Assembly: GCF_028290495.1 (NCBI RefSeq)
Contig: NZ_JAQGJT010000041.1
Location: forward strand, 62,001 to 126,000
Direction of reading: 5' to 3'
Length of the DNA stretch: 64,000 bases
Source: Tardiphaga sp.
GTDB lineage: Bacteria; Pseudomonadota; Alphaproteobacteria; Rhizobiales; Xanthobacteraceae
Part shown: positions 43,688 to 51,883 of the stretch, piece after piece
Layout: the number at the start of each line of letters is the position of its first letter
Numbering within the stretch: position 1 is the first letter of the stretch
Made by a program: the position numbers and the translations under genes
Notes under the pieces: model-generated
What the model saw: the letters and a program-made list of their open reading frames with translations, nothing else
What the model was told of the DNA's origin: nothing
Databases searched by the model: none

Positions 43688-44014
43688 TTATTCGCCGTCG
43701 CGTGGCTCGCGAAATGTCGAGAGCCGCGACAGGAAGGCCAGCATCAGGCCGATGCCGCATATCGAATACGCCATCGTGAATATCTTGGCGATCGCCGTGG
43801 TCGGCGCCAGCGTGGCGTCGCCGACGGTGGTCAAGGCCATGACGCTGAAATAGATCGCGTCGATCCATAGCCAGTGCTCGACGATCCGGAAGAAAGCCGC
43901 GCCGATAGCGATAGCGATGACGATCAGCAATATGATCGCGCGGAATTCCGGATCGCGCAGCCCGCGGCGCAAGCCCGCAAAAAGCCGTACCAGACCCAGC
44001 CAGAGTGATGCCAT
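43688..44014 (-). CDS. Two-TM ion channel with non-canonical filter TVGDAT
   Basis: Protein of 108 residues. TM1 is AIILLIVIAIAIGAAFF, a pore helix follows (WIDAIYFSVMALTTVG), then TM2 (IFTMAYSICGIGLMLAFLS). The arrangement is that of an Ion_trans_2 potassium channel subunit. The selectivity filter expected as TVGYGD reads TVGDAT, with flanks (ALTT and LAPTT) intact and no gap, so the Tyr-Gly-Asp triplet is replaced. Tetramer and ion selectivity are therefore uncertain. ATG 44014 was chosen; an in-frame ATG at 44044 adds ten polar residues. Convergent with the PhnA-like gene. Confidence 0.75.
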   Translation of the reverse strand: MASLWLGLVRLFAGLRRGLRDPEFRAIILLIVIAIAIGAAFFRIVEHWLWIDAIYFSVMALTTVGDATLAPTTAIAKIFTMAYSICGIGLMLAFLSRLSTFREPRDGE

Positions 44015-44093
44015 CGCAGCGTTGCTCCGTATGCCCCCGCACATGCCCGATGTCGCAGGATTCGCCGGCGTTTGGAAAGCGAAGATTGGGCCA

Positions 44094-44125
44094 TAAAAAA
44101 ACGCGGCGAATTGCTTCGCCGCGTT
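44094..44125 (-). terminator. Rho-independent terminator of trcR
   Basis: Stem CGCGGCGAA (44102-44110) with TTCGCCGCG (44115-44123), TTGC loop, extended by two A:T pairs. On the minus strand it is followed by seven T residues. It lies about 50 bp after the trcR stop. Confidence 0.85.
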
Positions 44126-44173
44126 GGGTCGTGTGCGGGATCGGATCGCCCGTGAAGGCGACGAACGCCGTGG

Positions 44174-44872
44174 CTATTCTTCTTCGTCGTCGTGCTTCTT
44201 GCCGCCGCCGATGCCCTTGAGCTTGGCGAACACGGCGTCGACGTTGAGGTCGTCGCTGTCGCGCTCGGAGGGCTCGAACTCGTCCTTGCGGGTGGTTTCC
44301 GAGGCCGGCAGCAGGGTCGCGCCGCCGTAAGCCTGATCGGCGGGCTTCTCTTTCGCCGCGCGCTGCACTTCAAAATCGAGTTCGATCTGCGAACACAGGC
44401 CGAGCGTCACCGGGTCCATCGGGGTCAGGGTCGAGGCATTCCAGTGCGTGCGGTCGCGGATGCTCGCGATGGTGGTCTTGGTGGTGCCGACCAGACGCAT
44501 GATCGCGCTGTCCTTCAGCTCGCCGTGGTTGCGCACCAGCCACTGGATCGCGCTCGGGCGTTCATGGCGGCGCGATACCGGGGTGTAGCGCGGGCCCTTC
44601 TTCTTGGCGGCCGGCGGCAGGATCACCTTGCTCTCTTCGAGCTTGAGGCGATAATTCTTGTCCTTCTCACCCTTTTCGATCTCGTCGCGGGTCAACTGCC
44701 CGTTGGAGATCGGATCCATGCCCTTGATGCCCTGGGCGGCGTCGCCATCGGCGATGGCGCGGATTTCCAGCGGGTGCATCTTGGTGAAATCGGCGACCTG
44801 GTCGAACGTCAGCGCGGTATTGTCGACAAGCCACACGGCAGTCGCCTTTGGCATCAGCGGGGCATTGCTCAT
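44174..44872 (-). CDS. trcR: TrcR/DUF1013 cell-cycle transcriptional regulator
   Basis: Protein of 232 residues. The N-terminal half has ATAVWLVDNTALTFDQVADF and THPLEIRAIADGDAAQGI-like text (here KMHPLEIRAIADGD). A second helical part carries RPSAIQWLVRNHGELKDSAI and MRLVGTTKTTIASIRDRTHW, which looks like a helix-turn-helix. DUF1013 is conserved across Alphaproteobacteria and described as TrcR, linked to cell-cycle transcription. The acidic C-terminal tail (HDDEEE) is typical. A strong terminator follows, and a candidate promoter lies upstream in the interval to ispH. Confidence 0.88.
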   Translation of the reverse strand: MSNAPLMPKATAVWLVDNTALTFDQVADFTKMHPLEIRAIADGDAAQGIKGMDPISNGQLTRDEIEKGEKDKNYRLKLEESKVILPPAAKKKGPRYTPVSRRHERPSAIQWLVRNHGELKDSAIMRLVGTTKTTIASIRDRTHWNASTLTPMDPVTLGLCSQIELDFEVQRAAKEKPADQAYGGATLLPASETTRKDEFEPSERDSDDLNVDAVFAKLKGIGGGKKHDDEEE

Positions 44873-45122
44873 GGCAAATCTCCTTTACGCTCCGCCCACC
44901 TTTTTTGGAGGCGGAGCCGTCTGGTCATCGGGGATGACGGGGAATTCAGGCTGTATATAGGCTGTTGGGGGCCAACCGCGCAATGGAAGACTGTTCGGCC
45001 TTGACAGGGCGACCGGGCGGCCCCAAGTCCTTCCTGAAACTGGCTGTTTGGCCTATTGTATCCTTTCAAATGACCGCTTCGCACCTGCCGCTCCAGGTGC
45101 CTCGCACGCTGGATTGCCCATT

Positions 45123-46085
45123 ATGCAGGCCAAACCGCCCCTGAAGATCGTCCTTTGCTCCCCCCGCGGCTTCTGCGCCGGCGTGGTCCGGGCGATCGAT
45201 ACCGTCGAACGCGCTTTGGCGATCCACGGCGCTCCGGTCTATGTCCGCCACGAGATCGTCCATAATAAATATGTCGTGGACAGCCTGAAGACCAAGGGCG
45301 CGATTTTTGTCGAGGAACTCGCCGAGATTCCCGACAACACCACGGCGCCGGTAGTATTTTCCGCCCATGGCGTGCCTAAATCGGTTCCAGCCGACGCCAA
45401 GCAGCGTAATTTCTTCTCGCTGGATGCGACCTGCCCGCTGGTCACCAAGGTGCACCGCGAGGCGGCGATCCACTTCAAGCGCGGCCGCGAGATCCTGCTG
45501 ATCGGGCATTCGCACCATCCGGAAGTGGTCGGCACGCTCGGCCAGTTGCCGGTCGGCGCGGTGGAACTGATCGAGACGGCGCATGACGCCGCCACCTTCA
45601 CGCCGAAGGACCCCAATAACCTGGCTTTCGTGACCCAGACGACGCTGTCGATCGACGACACCGCGGAGATCGTCGAGGTGCTGAAGAAGCGCTTTCCGAC
45701 CATCAACGGGCCGCACAAGGAAGACATCTGCTACGCCACCACCAACCGCCAGCTGGCGGTGAAGAAGGTGGCCCCGGTGGTCGATGCGCTGATCGTGGTC
45801 GGCGCGCCGAATTCGTCGAATTCGCAGCGGCTGCGTGAAGTCGCCGAGCGCGAGGGCTGCAAGGTCTCCGTGCTGGCGCAGCGCGCTGCCGATCTGGACT
45901 GGAGCATGTTCGAAGGCATCACCAGCCTCGGCATCACCGCGGGCGCCTCGGCGCCGGAAGTGATCGTCGAGGAAATCATGGGCGCCTTCGCCGAGCGTTA
46001 CGAACTGCATGTCGAGACGGTGTCGGCCGCGGAAGAAAACGAATTCTTCCCGCTGCCGCGCTCGCTGCGTCCCGACGCGGCGTAA
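45123..46085 (+). CDS. ispH: IspH, HMBPP reductase
   Basis: Protein of 320 residues with the three cluster-ligating cysteines in [29 protein letters not shown] and [11 protein letters not shown], and the catalytic Glu in a TTNR-type context. It reduces HMBPP to IPP and DMAPP at the end of the non-mevalonate isoprenoid pathway, using a 4Fe-4S cluster. ATG 45123 gives the conserved [17 protein letters not shown] start; the in-frame extension from 45048 is not family sequence. thrB follows at 5 bp. Confidence 0.95.
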   Translation: MQAKPPLKIVLCSPRGFCAGVVRAIDTVERALAIHGAPVYVRHEIVHNKYVVDSLKTKGAIFVEELAEIPDNTTAPVVFSAHGVPKSVPADAKQRNFFSLDATCPLVTKVHREAAIHFKRGREILLIGHSHHPEVVGTLGQLPVGAVELIETAHDAATFTPKDPNNLAFVTQTTLSIDDTAEIVEVLKKRFPTINGPHKEDICYATTNRQLAVKKVAPVVDALIVVGAPNSSNSQRLREVAEREGCKVSVLAQRAADLDWSMFEGITSLGITAGASAPEVIVEEIMGAFAERYELHVETVSAAEENEFFPLPRSLRPDAA

Positions 46086-46090
46086 TCTCC

Positions 46091-47071
46091 ATGGCGGTCT
46101 ATACCGACGTCACCGCCGATGAACTGTCGGAGTTTCTGAGCGCCTACGATATCGGTGAGCTGCTGTCCTACAAGGGCATCGCCGAAGGCGTCGAGAACTC
46201 CAACTTCCTGCTGCACACCAGCGGCGGTTCCTTCATCCTCACTCTGTACGAGAAGCGCACGGCGGTCGGTGACCTGCCATTTTTCCTCGGCCTGATGGTG
46301 CATCTGGCGGCGAACGGCCTGTCCTGTTCGCAGCCGGTGAAGATGCGCGACGGCACCACGCTCGGCATGCTGGCCGGGCGGCCCGCCGCGATCATCGGCT
46401 TCCTGGAAGGCGTGTGGCCGCGCAAGCCGAACGCCGCGCATTGCGCCGGCATCGGCAAAGCGTTGGCGAAGATGCATCTGGCCGGTCGCGATTTCCCGAT
46501 GAGCCGCGCCAATGCGCTGTCGGTGTCGGGCTGGCGACCGCTGTTTACGGCCGCGGCCTCGCGCGCCAACGACGTGCAGCCGGGCCTGCGCGAATTCCTC
46601 GCCTCCGAGTTGAATTATCTCGAAGGCCGCTGGCCGCGCGACCTGCCGCAGGGCGTGATCCACGCCGACGCGTTTCCCGACAACGTGCTCTTCCTCGGCG
46701 AGGAATTGTCGGGGCTGATCGACTTCTATTTCGCCTGTAACGACATGTTCGCCTATGACGTGGCGATCTGCCTGAACGCCTGGTGCTTCGAGCCGGATCA
46801 TTCCTTCAACGTCACCAAGGCCCGCGCGTTTCTGTCGGCCTATAACCGCGAGCGTCCGATGTCGGATGCCGAGCAGGCGGCGTTGCCGTTGCTGGCGCGC
46901 GGCGCGGCGTTGCGCTTCTTGCTCACGCGTTTGGTGGATTTGCTCAATGTGCCCGCGGGCGCGCTGGTGCAGCCGAAGGACCCGCTGGAATATGTCCGCA
47001 AGCTGCGCTTCCACCAGTCGGTGAAGAGCATGGCCGACTACGGCGTCGAGATTTCCGGATTGCCCGCATGA
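46091..47071 (+). CDS. thrB: ThrB, homoserine kinase (APH fold)
   Basis: Protein of 326 residues of the ThrB2/type II homoserine kinase family, which has an aminoglycoside-phosphotransferase fold rather than the GHMP fold. The catalytic loop is [16 protein letters not shown], followed by the metal-binding [17 protein letters not shown]. It phosphorylates homoserine in threonine synthesis, continuing the pathway begun by lysC at 20 kb. It is 5 bp after ispH and overlaps rnhA by 4 bp, a conserved alphaproteobacterial operon. Confidence 0.95.
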   Translation: MAVYTDVTADELSEFLSAYDIGELLSYKGIAEGVENSNFLLHTSGGSFILTLYEKRTAVGDLPFFLGLMVHLAANGLSCSQPVKMRDGTTLGMLAGRPAAIIGFLEGVWPRKPNAAHCAGIGKALAKMHLAGRDFPMSRANALSVSGWRPLFTAAASRANDVQPGLREFLASELNYLEGRWPRDLPQGVIHADAFPDNVLFLGEELSGLIDFYFACNDMFAYDVAICLNAWCFEPDHSFNVTKARAFLSAYNRERPMSDAEQAALPLLARGAALRFLLTRLVDLLNVPAGALVQPKDPLEYVRKLRFHQSVKSMADYGVEISGLPA

Positions 47072-47511
47072 CGCCCGTTCTGATCCACACCGACGGCGCC
47101 TGTTCCGGCAATCCCGGTCCGGGTGGCTGGGGCGCGATCCTGAAATTCGGCGATGCCGAAAAGGAATTGAAGGGCGGCGAGGCGCACACCACCAACAACC
47201 GCATGGAGTTGATGGCGGCCATTTCGGCGCTGGAAGCCTTGAAGAAGCCGTGCAGCGTCGACCTGCACACCGACAGCCAGTATGTCCGCAACGGCATCAT
47301 GACCTGGATTCACGGCTGGAAGCGCAACGGCTGGAAGACCGCCGACAAGAAGCCGGTGAAGAACGTCGATCTGTGGCAGCGGCTTGACGCCGCGCTGCAT
47401 ACGCACCAGGTGCGCTGGCACTGGGTCAAGGGCCATGCCGGCCATGATGAGAACGAGCGCGCCGATCAACTGGCGCGCGACGGCCTGATCGAGAACAAGA
47501 ACAAGAAGTAG
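47068..47511 (+). CDS. rnhA: Ribonuclease HI
   Basis: Protein of 147 residues with the four catalytic acids in [38 protein letters not shown] and [12 protein letters not shown], plus the basic handle [18 protein letters not shown]. It degrades RNA in RNA:DNA hybrids. The start overlaps the thrB stop (ATGA), so it is translated from the ispH-thrB-rnhA message. A palindromic repeat follows. Confidence 0.96.
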   Translation: MTPVLIHTDGACSGNPGPGGWGAILKFGDAEKELKGGEAHTTNNRMELMAAISALEALKKPCSVDLHTDSQYVRNGIMTWIHGWKRNGWKTADKKPVKNVDLWQRLDAALHTHQVRWHWVKGHAGHDENERADQLARDGLIENKNKK

Positions 47512-47547
47512 GCGGTGAAGTTGCGCCCGGACGCGCCACATCAACAG

Positions 47548-47648
47548 CTGTCGTCCCCGCGAATGCGGGGATCCAGTAATCGCTGCCGTTGTGCGTATCA
47601 CCAACTTGGCGGAATACTGGATCGCCCGGCCAGGCCGGGCGACGACAG
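47548..47648. repeat. Palindromic intergenic repeat, family D
   Basis: The ends CTGTCGTC (47548-47555) and GACGACAG (47641-47648) are perfect inverted repeats. Inside are CCCCGCGAATGCGGGG, ATCCAGTA paired with TACTGGAT, and GCCCGGCCAGGCCGGGC. It lies between convergent rnhA and the peroxiredoxin gene. Confidence 0.7.
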
Positions 47649-47690
47649 TTGCGTTTGTCGCAATAGCTTCAGCTATCGCGGAAGCTCAGC

Positions 47691-48176
47691 TCAGAGCTGA
47701 CCGAGCAGCGTATCGCCGCCGGAGACTTCGACCTTGCCGGGATTGGGCTCGAGGTTGAGCTTGGTCACGACGCCGTCTTCGACCAGCATCGAATAGCGCA
47801 GCGAACGGATGCCGAGGCCATTGCCTGAAGCGTCCAGTTCCTTGCCGATCTCCTTGGTGAATTCGGCATTGGCGTCGGCGAGGAAGGTGGCCTCGTCGCG
47901 CAGGTCGGTGTCCTTCTTCCAGGCGTTCATGACGAAGGCATCGTTGACCGAAATCACTGCGATGCTGTCGACGCCCTTGCCCTTTATGGCGTAGGCGTTG
48001 AGGAAGATGCTCGGCAGGTGCATCTTGTGGCAGGTGCCGGTATAGGCGCCGGGGACCGCGAACAGCGCGACCTTCTTGCCTTTGAACACGTCATCGGTGG
48101 TCTTCACGGCAAGACCTTCTTCGGTCATCACGCGCAGCTTCGCCTCGGGCAGCTTGTCGCCAACTTTGATGGTCAT
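47691..48176 (-). CDS. 1-Cys peroxiredoxin (Prx5 type)
   Basis: Protein of 161 residues with the peroxidatic motif in VPGAYTGTCHKMHLPSI (PxxxTxxC) and the Prx5 features VISVNDAFVMNAW and YSMLVEDGVV. Only one cysteine is present in the whole chain, so it must be a 1-Cys enzyme regenerated by an external thiol such as glutathione/glutaredoxin. GGAGAG lies 8 bp before ATG 48176; a TTG at 48191 is in frame but less likely. Cytoplasmic hydroperoxide reduction is expected. Confidence 0.9.
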   Translation of the reverse strand: MTIKVGDKLPEAKLRVMTEEGLAVKTTDDVFKGKKVALFAVPGAYTGTCHKMHLPSIFLNAYAIKGKGVDSIAVISVNDAFVMNAWKKDTDLRDEATFLADANAEFTKEIGKELDASGNGLGIRSLRYSMLVEDGVVTKLNLEPNPGKVEVSGGDTLLGQL

Positions 48177-48281
48177 CGTCGATCTCTCCAAAATTGCAGG
48201 TGACCGTCTTTAGACCGACGGCGCAGGGCAGACAATATTGCGTGGGCGCGTAAAGCGAAGTCGGCGTCGCACAACGGCTGT

Positions 48282-48414
48282 GTCGTCAGCGCCCGCCATT
48301 GCGAGGTCAAGGAAAGCTGGCTTTGCCAGCTTTCCTCTTAGCCGTTGCGACGAAGCAATCCAGCCTTTGTCTTTTGGCTTTCTGGATTGCTTCGCTTGCG
48401 CTCGCAATGACGAC
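48282..48414. repeat. Palindromic intergenic repeat, family E
   Basis: Outer arms GTCGTCA...CATTGCGAG and CTCGCAATG-ACGAC are inverted. Internally there is a perfect 11-bp hairpin GGAAAGCTGGC-TTT-GCCAGCTTTCC (48311-48335) and a second dyad GAAGCAATCCAG/CTGGATTGCTTC. It lies between the peroxiredoxin start and the fadD stop on the same strand. The CATTGCGAG/GAAGCAATCCAG pattern is common in this group of bacteria. Confidence 0.7.
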
Positions 48415-48432
48415 GGCGACTGGCGTTTCACC

Positions 48433-50121
48433 TCACGCGGCGGCGTCGGTTTTTTTCTCGTCGCGCAGTTCGCGGCGCAGGATCTTGCCGACATTGGTCT
48501 TGGGCAGCGTCGAGCGGAATTCGATCTGCTTGGGAACTTTGTAGTTGGTCAGTTCGGTTTGACAGAACTTGATCAGTTCCTCCGCCGTCAGGTTCGGGTC
48601 CTTCTTGACCACGAATGCCTTCACGGCCTCGCTGGTGCGGGGGTCGCTCACGCCGATGACCGCACATTCCAGCACGCCGGGATGGCTGGCCAGAACGTCC
48701 TCGACTTCGTTCGGATAGACGTTGAAGCCGGAGACGTTGATCATGTCCTTCTTGCGGTCGACGATCTTGGTGGAGCCGTCCGGGCTCATGATGCCGACGT
48801 CGCCGGTGCGGAAGAAGCCGTCAGCCGTCATCACCTTGGCGGTCTCGTCCGGCCTGTTCCAGTAGCCGGACATGACCTGCGGGCCCTTGGCGCAGATCTC
48901 GCCGGGCTGGCCGAGCGGCACTTCGTTGCCGTCGTCGTCGCGGATCGAGATCCAGGTCGAGGACACCGGCAAGCCGATGTTGCCGCTGAACTGGTCCATG
49001 TCGGCGGGGTTGCAGGTCAGCGTGGGCGATGTCTCCGAGAGGCCGTAGCCTTCGGCGACGAAGCAGCCGGTACGCTTCTCCCAGGCTTCCGCTACGGCGC
49101 GCTGCACGGCCATGCCGCCGCCGTTGGAAATTTTCAGCTTGGAGAAATCGACCTGGTCGAAGCCGGGTGCGTTCAGCAGGCCATTGTAAAGCGTGTTGAC
49201 TGCGGGGAAGCTGTTGACCTGGTACTTCATCAATTCCTTGATGAAGCCGGGCATGTCGCGCGGATTGGGGATCAGCAGGTTGACGCCGCCGGCGCGCATG
49301 CCGAGCAGGAAGCAAGCCGTAAGCGCGAAGATATGGTACAGCGGCAGCGCGCAGACGATGAAGAGTTGGTCGACATGCGGCGGCTTGCGCAGCGCCGGCT
49401 GCAGCCAGGCGTCGTTCTGCAGCACGTTGGCCAGAATGTTCCGGTGCAGCAGCGTCGCGCCCTTGGAAAGGCCGGTGGTGCCGCCGGTGTATTGCAGGAA
49501 GGCGACGTCGTCGGGGCCGATCGCCGGCTTTTTGAACGTCATGTTGCGGCCGGCGGACAGCGCCTCGTTGAACGCCACCGAGCCCGGCAGCGACCAGGCC
49601 GGCACCATCTTCTTGACGCGGCGGACTACCAGATTGACGATCATGCCCTTGAGGCCGAGCAGATCGCCCATGCTGGCGACAAGGACGTGCTTCACGGCGG
49701 TCTTGCCGATCACCTGCTGCACGACGGAGGCGAAGTTCTCCAGCACGATGATCGCCTCGGCGCCCGAGTCCTTGAGCTGGTGCTCAAGTTCACGCGGGGT
49801 GTAGAGCGGGTTGACGTTGACGACCGCGTAGCCGGCGCGCAGCACGGCGGCGGTGGCCACTGGATGCTGCAGCACGTTCGGCATCATGATGGCGACGCGC
49901 GCGCCCTTGGCCAGGCCCTTGCCCTGCAGATAGGCGCCGAGCGCCAGCGACATCTCGTCGAGCTCGCGATAGCTGATCGACTTGTCCATGCAGATGAAGG
50001 CCTTGCGGTCGCGAAACTTGGCAAAGCTTTCTTCCAGCAGCGCGACCAGCGACGGATACTGCGTGACGTCGATATCGGCCGGTACGCCGGCCGGGTATTG
50101 CTTGAGCCAGATCCGCTCCAT
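48433..50121 (-). CDS. fadD: Long-chain fatty-acid-CoA ligase
   Basis: ANL enzyme of 562 residues with the FadD P-loop YTGGTTGLSKGATLLHRN, the adenylate motif GYGLSETSPTLTCNP, GYWNRPDETAKVMTADGFFR, the hinge VDRKKDMINVSGFNVYPNE and the C-terminal catalytic lysine in LPKTNVGKILRRELR. It activates long-chain fatty acids for beta-oxidation or lipid synthesis at the inner membrane face. AAGGGGGAAG precedes ATG 50121. The long open frames on the opposite strand are codon-bias shadows. Confidence 0.93.
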   Translation of the reverse strand: MERIWLKQYPAGVPADIDVTQYPSLVALLEESFAKFRDRKAFICMDKSISYRELDEMSLALGAYLQGKGLAKGARVAIMMPNVLQHPVATAAVLRAGYAVVNVNPLYTPRELEHQLKDSGAEAIIVLENFASVVQQVIGKTAVKHVLVASMGDLLGLKGMIVNLVVRRVKKMVPAWSLPGSVAFNEALSAGRNMTFKKPAIGPDDVAFLQYTGGTTGLSKGATLLHRNILANVLQNDAWLQPALRKPPHVDQLFIVCALPLYHIFALTACFLLGMRAGGVNLLIPNPRDMPGFIKELMKYQVNSFPAVNTLYNGLLNAPGFDQVDFSKLKISNGGGMAVQRAVAEAWEKRTGCFVAEGYGLSETSPTLTCNPADMDQFSGNIGLPVSSTWISIRDDDGNEVPLGQPGEICAKGPQVMSGYWNRPDETAKVMTADGFFRTGDVGIMSPDGSTKIVDRKKDMINVSGFNVYPNEVEDVLASHPGVLECAVIGVSDPRTSEAVKAFVVKKDPNLTAEELIKFCQTELTNYKVPKQIEFRSTLPKTNVGKILRRELRDEKKTDAAA

Positions 50122-50251
50122 AGCGCTTCCCCCTTGATGCTATTATTAGGCGAAGTATTGGGCAAAGCCGCGACCGATAGCAAGCCGCGACGCAATATCG
50201 CAGAGCGGGTGATGCTTGTTGGGTAAATGCCGGTGAGTCGGGGTTCGGTTA

Positions 50252-51679
50252 CTACGTCCGCGGTGTGGTGACGGCGGGCTTGGCCTCGCCCGTGGTCGCT
50301 TTCGGCGCGGGCTTGGCGGCGGCCTTCGGTTTGGCCGGGGTGGCTGCAGCCGGTTTCGCCGCGGCAGGCTTGCTGGCTGCCGCCGGCTTGGCAGCTGCGA
50401 CGGGCTTGGCGGTCGCGGGCTTGGTCGCGGCATCCGGCTGGATCACGACGCGCTTCAGTGCTGGCTTCGCGCCCTTGCTGTCGGTGGCGTCCGGCTTGGC
50501 TGCCACGGTTCGCTTCCTGGAGGCCTTGGGCTTCGGGGTCTGTTTGGCCTCTTCGACGGCGTCCGCGGCGATCAGGTCGGCGCCGGTCTTCTTCGGGCCG
50601 ATATAGACGATGACGGGCTGCGACGGCGCGGGGGCGGCGGCGATCATGTCGAGCGGGCGCAGCGCCGGTGGCTGCAGGCCGGCGGTGAAGAAGGTCATCA
50701 CATTGTCGCTGCCGGCCTCGGCGACGCTGTCCTCGTCGGCGTCGCTGGCGGGGCGCTTGCGCTTCGGTCCGCACATCTCGTCGCGCAGGTTCGGCGGCGC
50801 GGCGTCGATCGGCGCCAGGTTATCGACGGTGCCGAGCGCGGGGCGCAGCCAGGTCAGGTTGTTGTTGGCGAAGCCGCGCTCGAGCAGCTGCGCGGCCTTG
50901 ATGGCGCGGGCCGATCCCGAGGTGGAGCCGAGCACAACGGCAATCAGCCGCTTGCCGTTGCGGGTAGCGGTGCCTACCAGATTGTAGCCGGAGGCGCAGA
51001 TGAAGCCCGTCTTCATGCCGTCAGCGCCGGGAAAGCGGCCGATCAGCTTGTTGAAATTCTGCGTCACGCGGCGGCCGAATTTCATCGAGGGGATGTGGAC
51101 GAAATATTCGTATTCGGGGAGATCGTGGATGATGGCGCGGGCGAGGATCGCCAGATCGCGTGCCGAGGTGACGTGGCCATCGGCCGGAAGCCCGTTCGGA
51201 TTGACGTAATGGGTCTGCGTCATGCCAAGCCGCGCCGCATTGGCGTTCATGATGTCGGAAAAGCCATCGACCGAGCCGCCGATGCTTTCAGCCAGCACCA
51301 CGGCCATGTCATTGGCCGACTTCACCATCATCATCGTCATGGCGTTTTCGACGGTCAGCTGGGTGCCGGCCTTGAAGCCCATCTTGGACGGCGACTGCGA
51401 CGCCGCCGTAGGCGACACCGTGATCAGCTTGTCCAGCGTCGTGCGGCCTTCCTTCACGGCCTTCAAGACCACATAGGCGGTCATCAACTTGGTGACGGAA
51501 GCCGGATACCACGGATAGGTCGCGTTTTCAGCCTGCAGCACCTTGCCGGATTCGACTTCGACCACCAGCAGCGCTTCGGCCTGCGCCGCGCGCGGCGCGA
51601 TGGTGGCAACGGCAAGCCATGCGACGAGGACGATCCATTTCAGCGATAGCAGGCGAAGCGAGGCGGGGGGAAACTGCAC
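50252..51679 (-). CDS. dacA: D-alanyl-D-alanine carboxypeptidase (S11) with Lys/Ala/Pro tail
   Basis: Protein of 475 residues with a signal peptide (cleavage near AAQAEA). Penicillin-binding motifs: Ser61-x-x-Lys64 in PASVTKLMTAYV, the SxN motif in VKSANDMAVVL (near 121), and KTG in ADGMKTGFICA (near 226). It trims peptidoglycan pentapeptides in the periplasm. The C-terminal 180 residues are non-catalytic: a Pro/acidic segment, then a Lys-Pro-Ala-rich low-complexity tail (AAKPAAASKPAAAKPAAA) instead of the usual amphipathic membrane anchor. The tail may bind cell wall or envelope polymers by charge. Confidence 0.9.
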   Translation of the reverse strand: MQFPPASLRLLSLKWIVLVAWLAVATIAPRAAQAEALLVVEVESGKVLQAENATYPWYPASVTKLMTAYVVLKAVKEGRTTLDKLITVSPTAASQSPSKMGFKAGTQLTVENAMTMMMVKSANDMAVVLAESIGGSVDGFSDIMNANAARLGMTQTHYVNPNGLPADGHVTSARDLAILARAIIHDLPEYEYFVHIPSMKFGRRVTQNFNKLIGRFPGADGMKTGFICASGYNLVGTATRNGKRLIAVVLGSTSGSARAIKAAQLLERGFANNNLTWLRPALGTVDNLAPIDAAPPNLRDEMCGPKRKRPASDADEDSVAEAGSDNVMTFFTAGLQPPALRPLDMIAAAPAPSQPVIVYIGPKKTGADLIAADAVEEAKQTPKPKASRKRTVAAKPDATDSKGAKPALKRVVIQPDAATKPATAKPVAAAKPAAASKPAAAKPAAATPAKPKAAAKPAPKATTGEAKPAVTTPRT

Positions 51680-51883
51680 TATCCGGTTCCGATTGTTGTC
51701 GGGTCGCTAGCCGCTCGGCAATGCCGCGGGCTGACGTCCTGAAGTGTGAGGTTCGGGATGTTCATACGATCCGGCCATCAAACGGTGACGGCAGCAAACC
51801 TATACCGGCTGAACTCATCAGAACAGTGGTGAGCCCTCCTATTCGTTGATGAAAGGGGCCAAATTTCGGCCGCTCGCCAATGT

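Noticed and set aside
48238-50226. Long open frame antisense to fadD
   Set aside because: Same explanation: the opposite strand carries a complete FadD with all motifs, and the antisense translation is rich in His/Val/Arg/Gln without domains.
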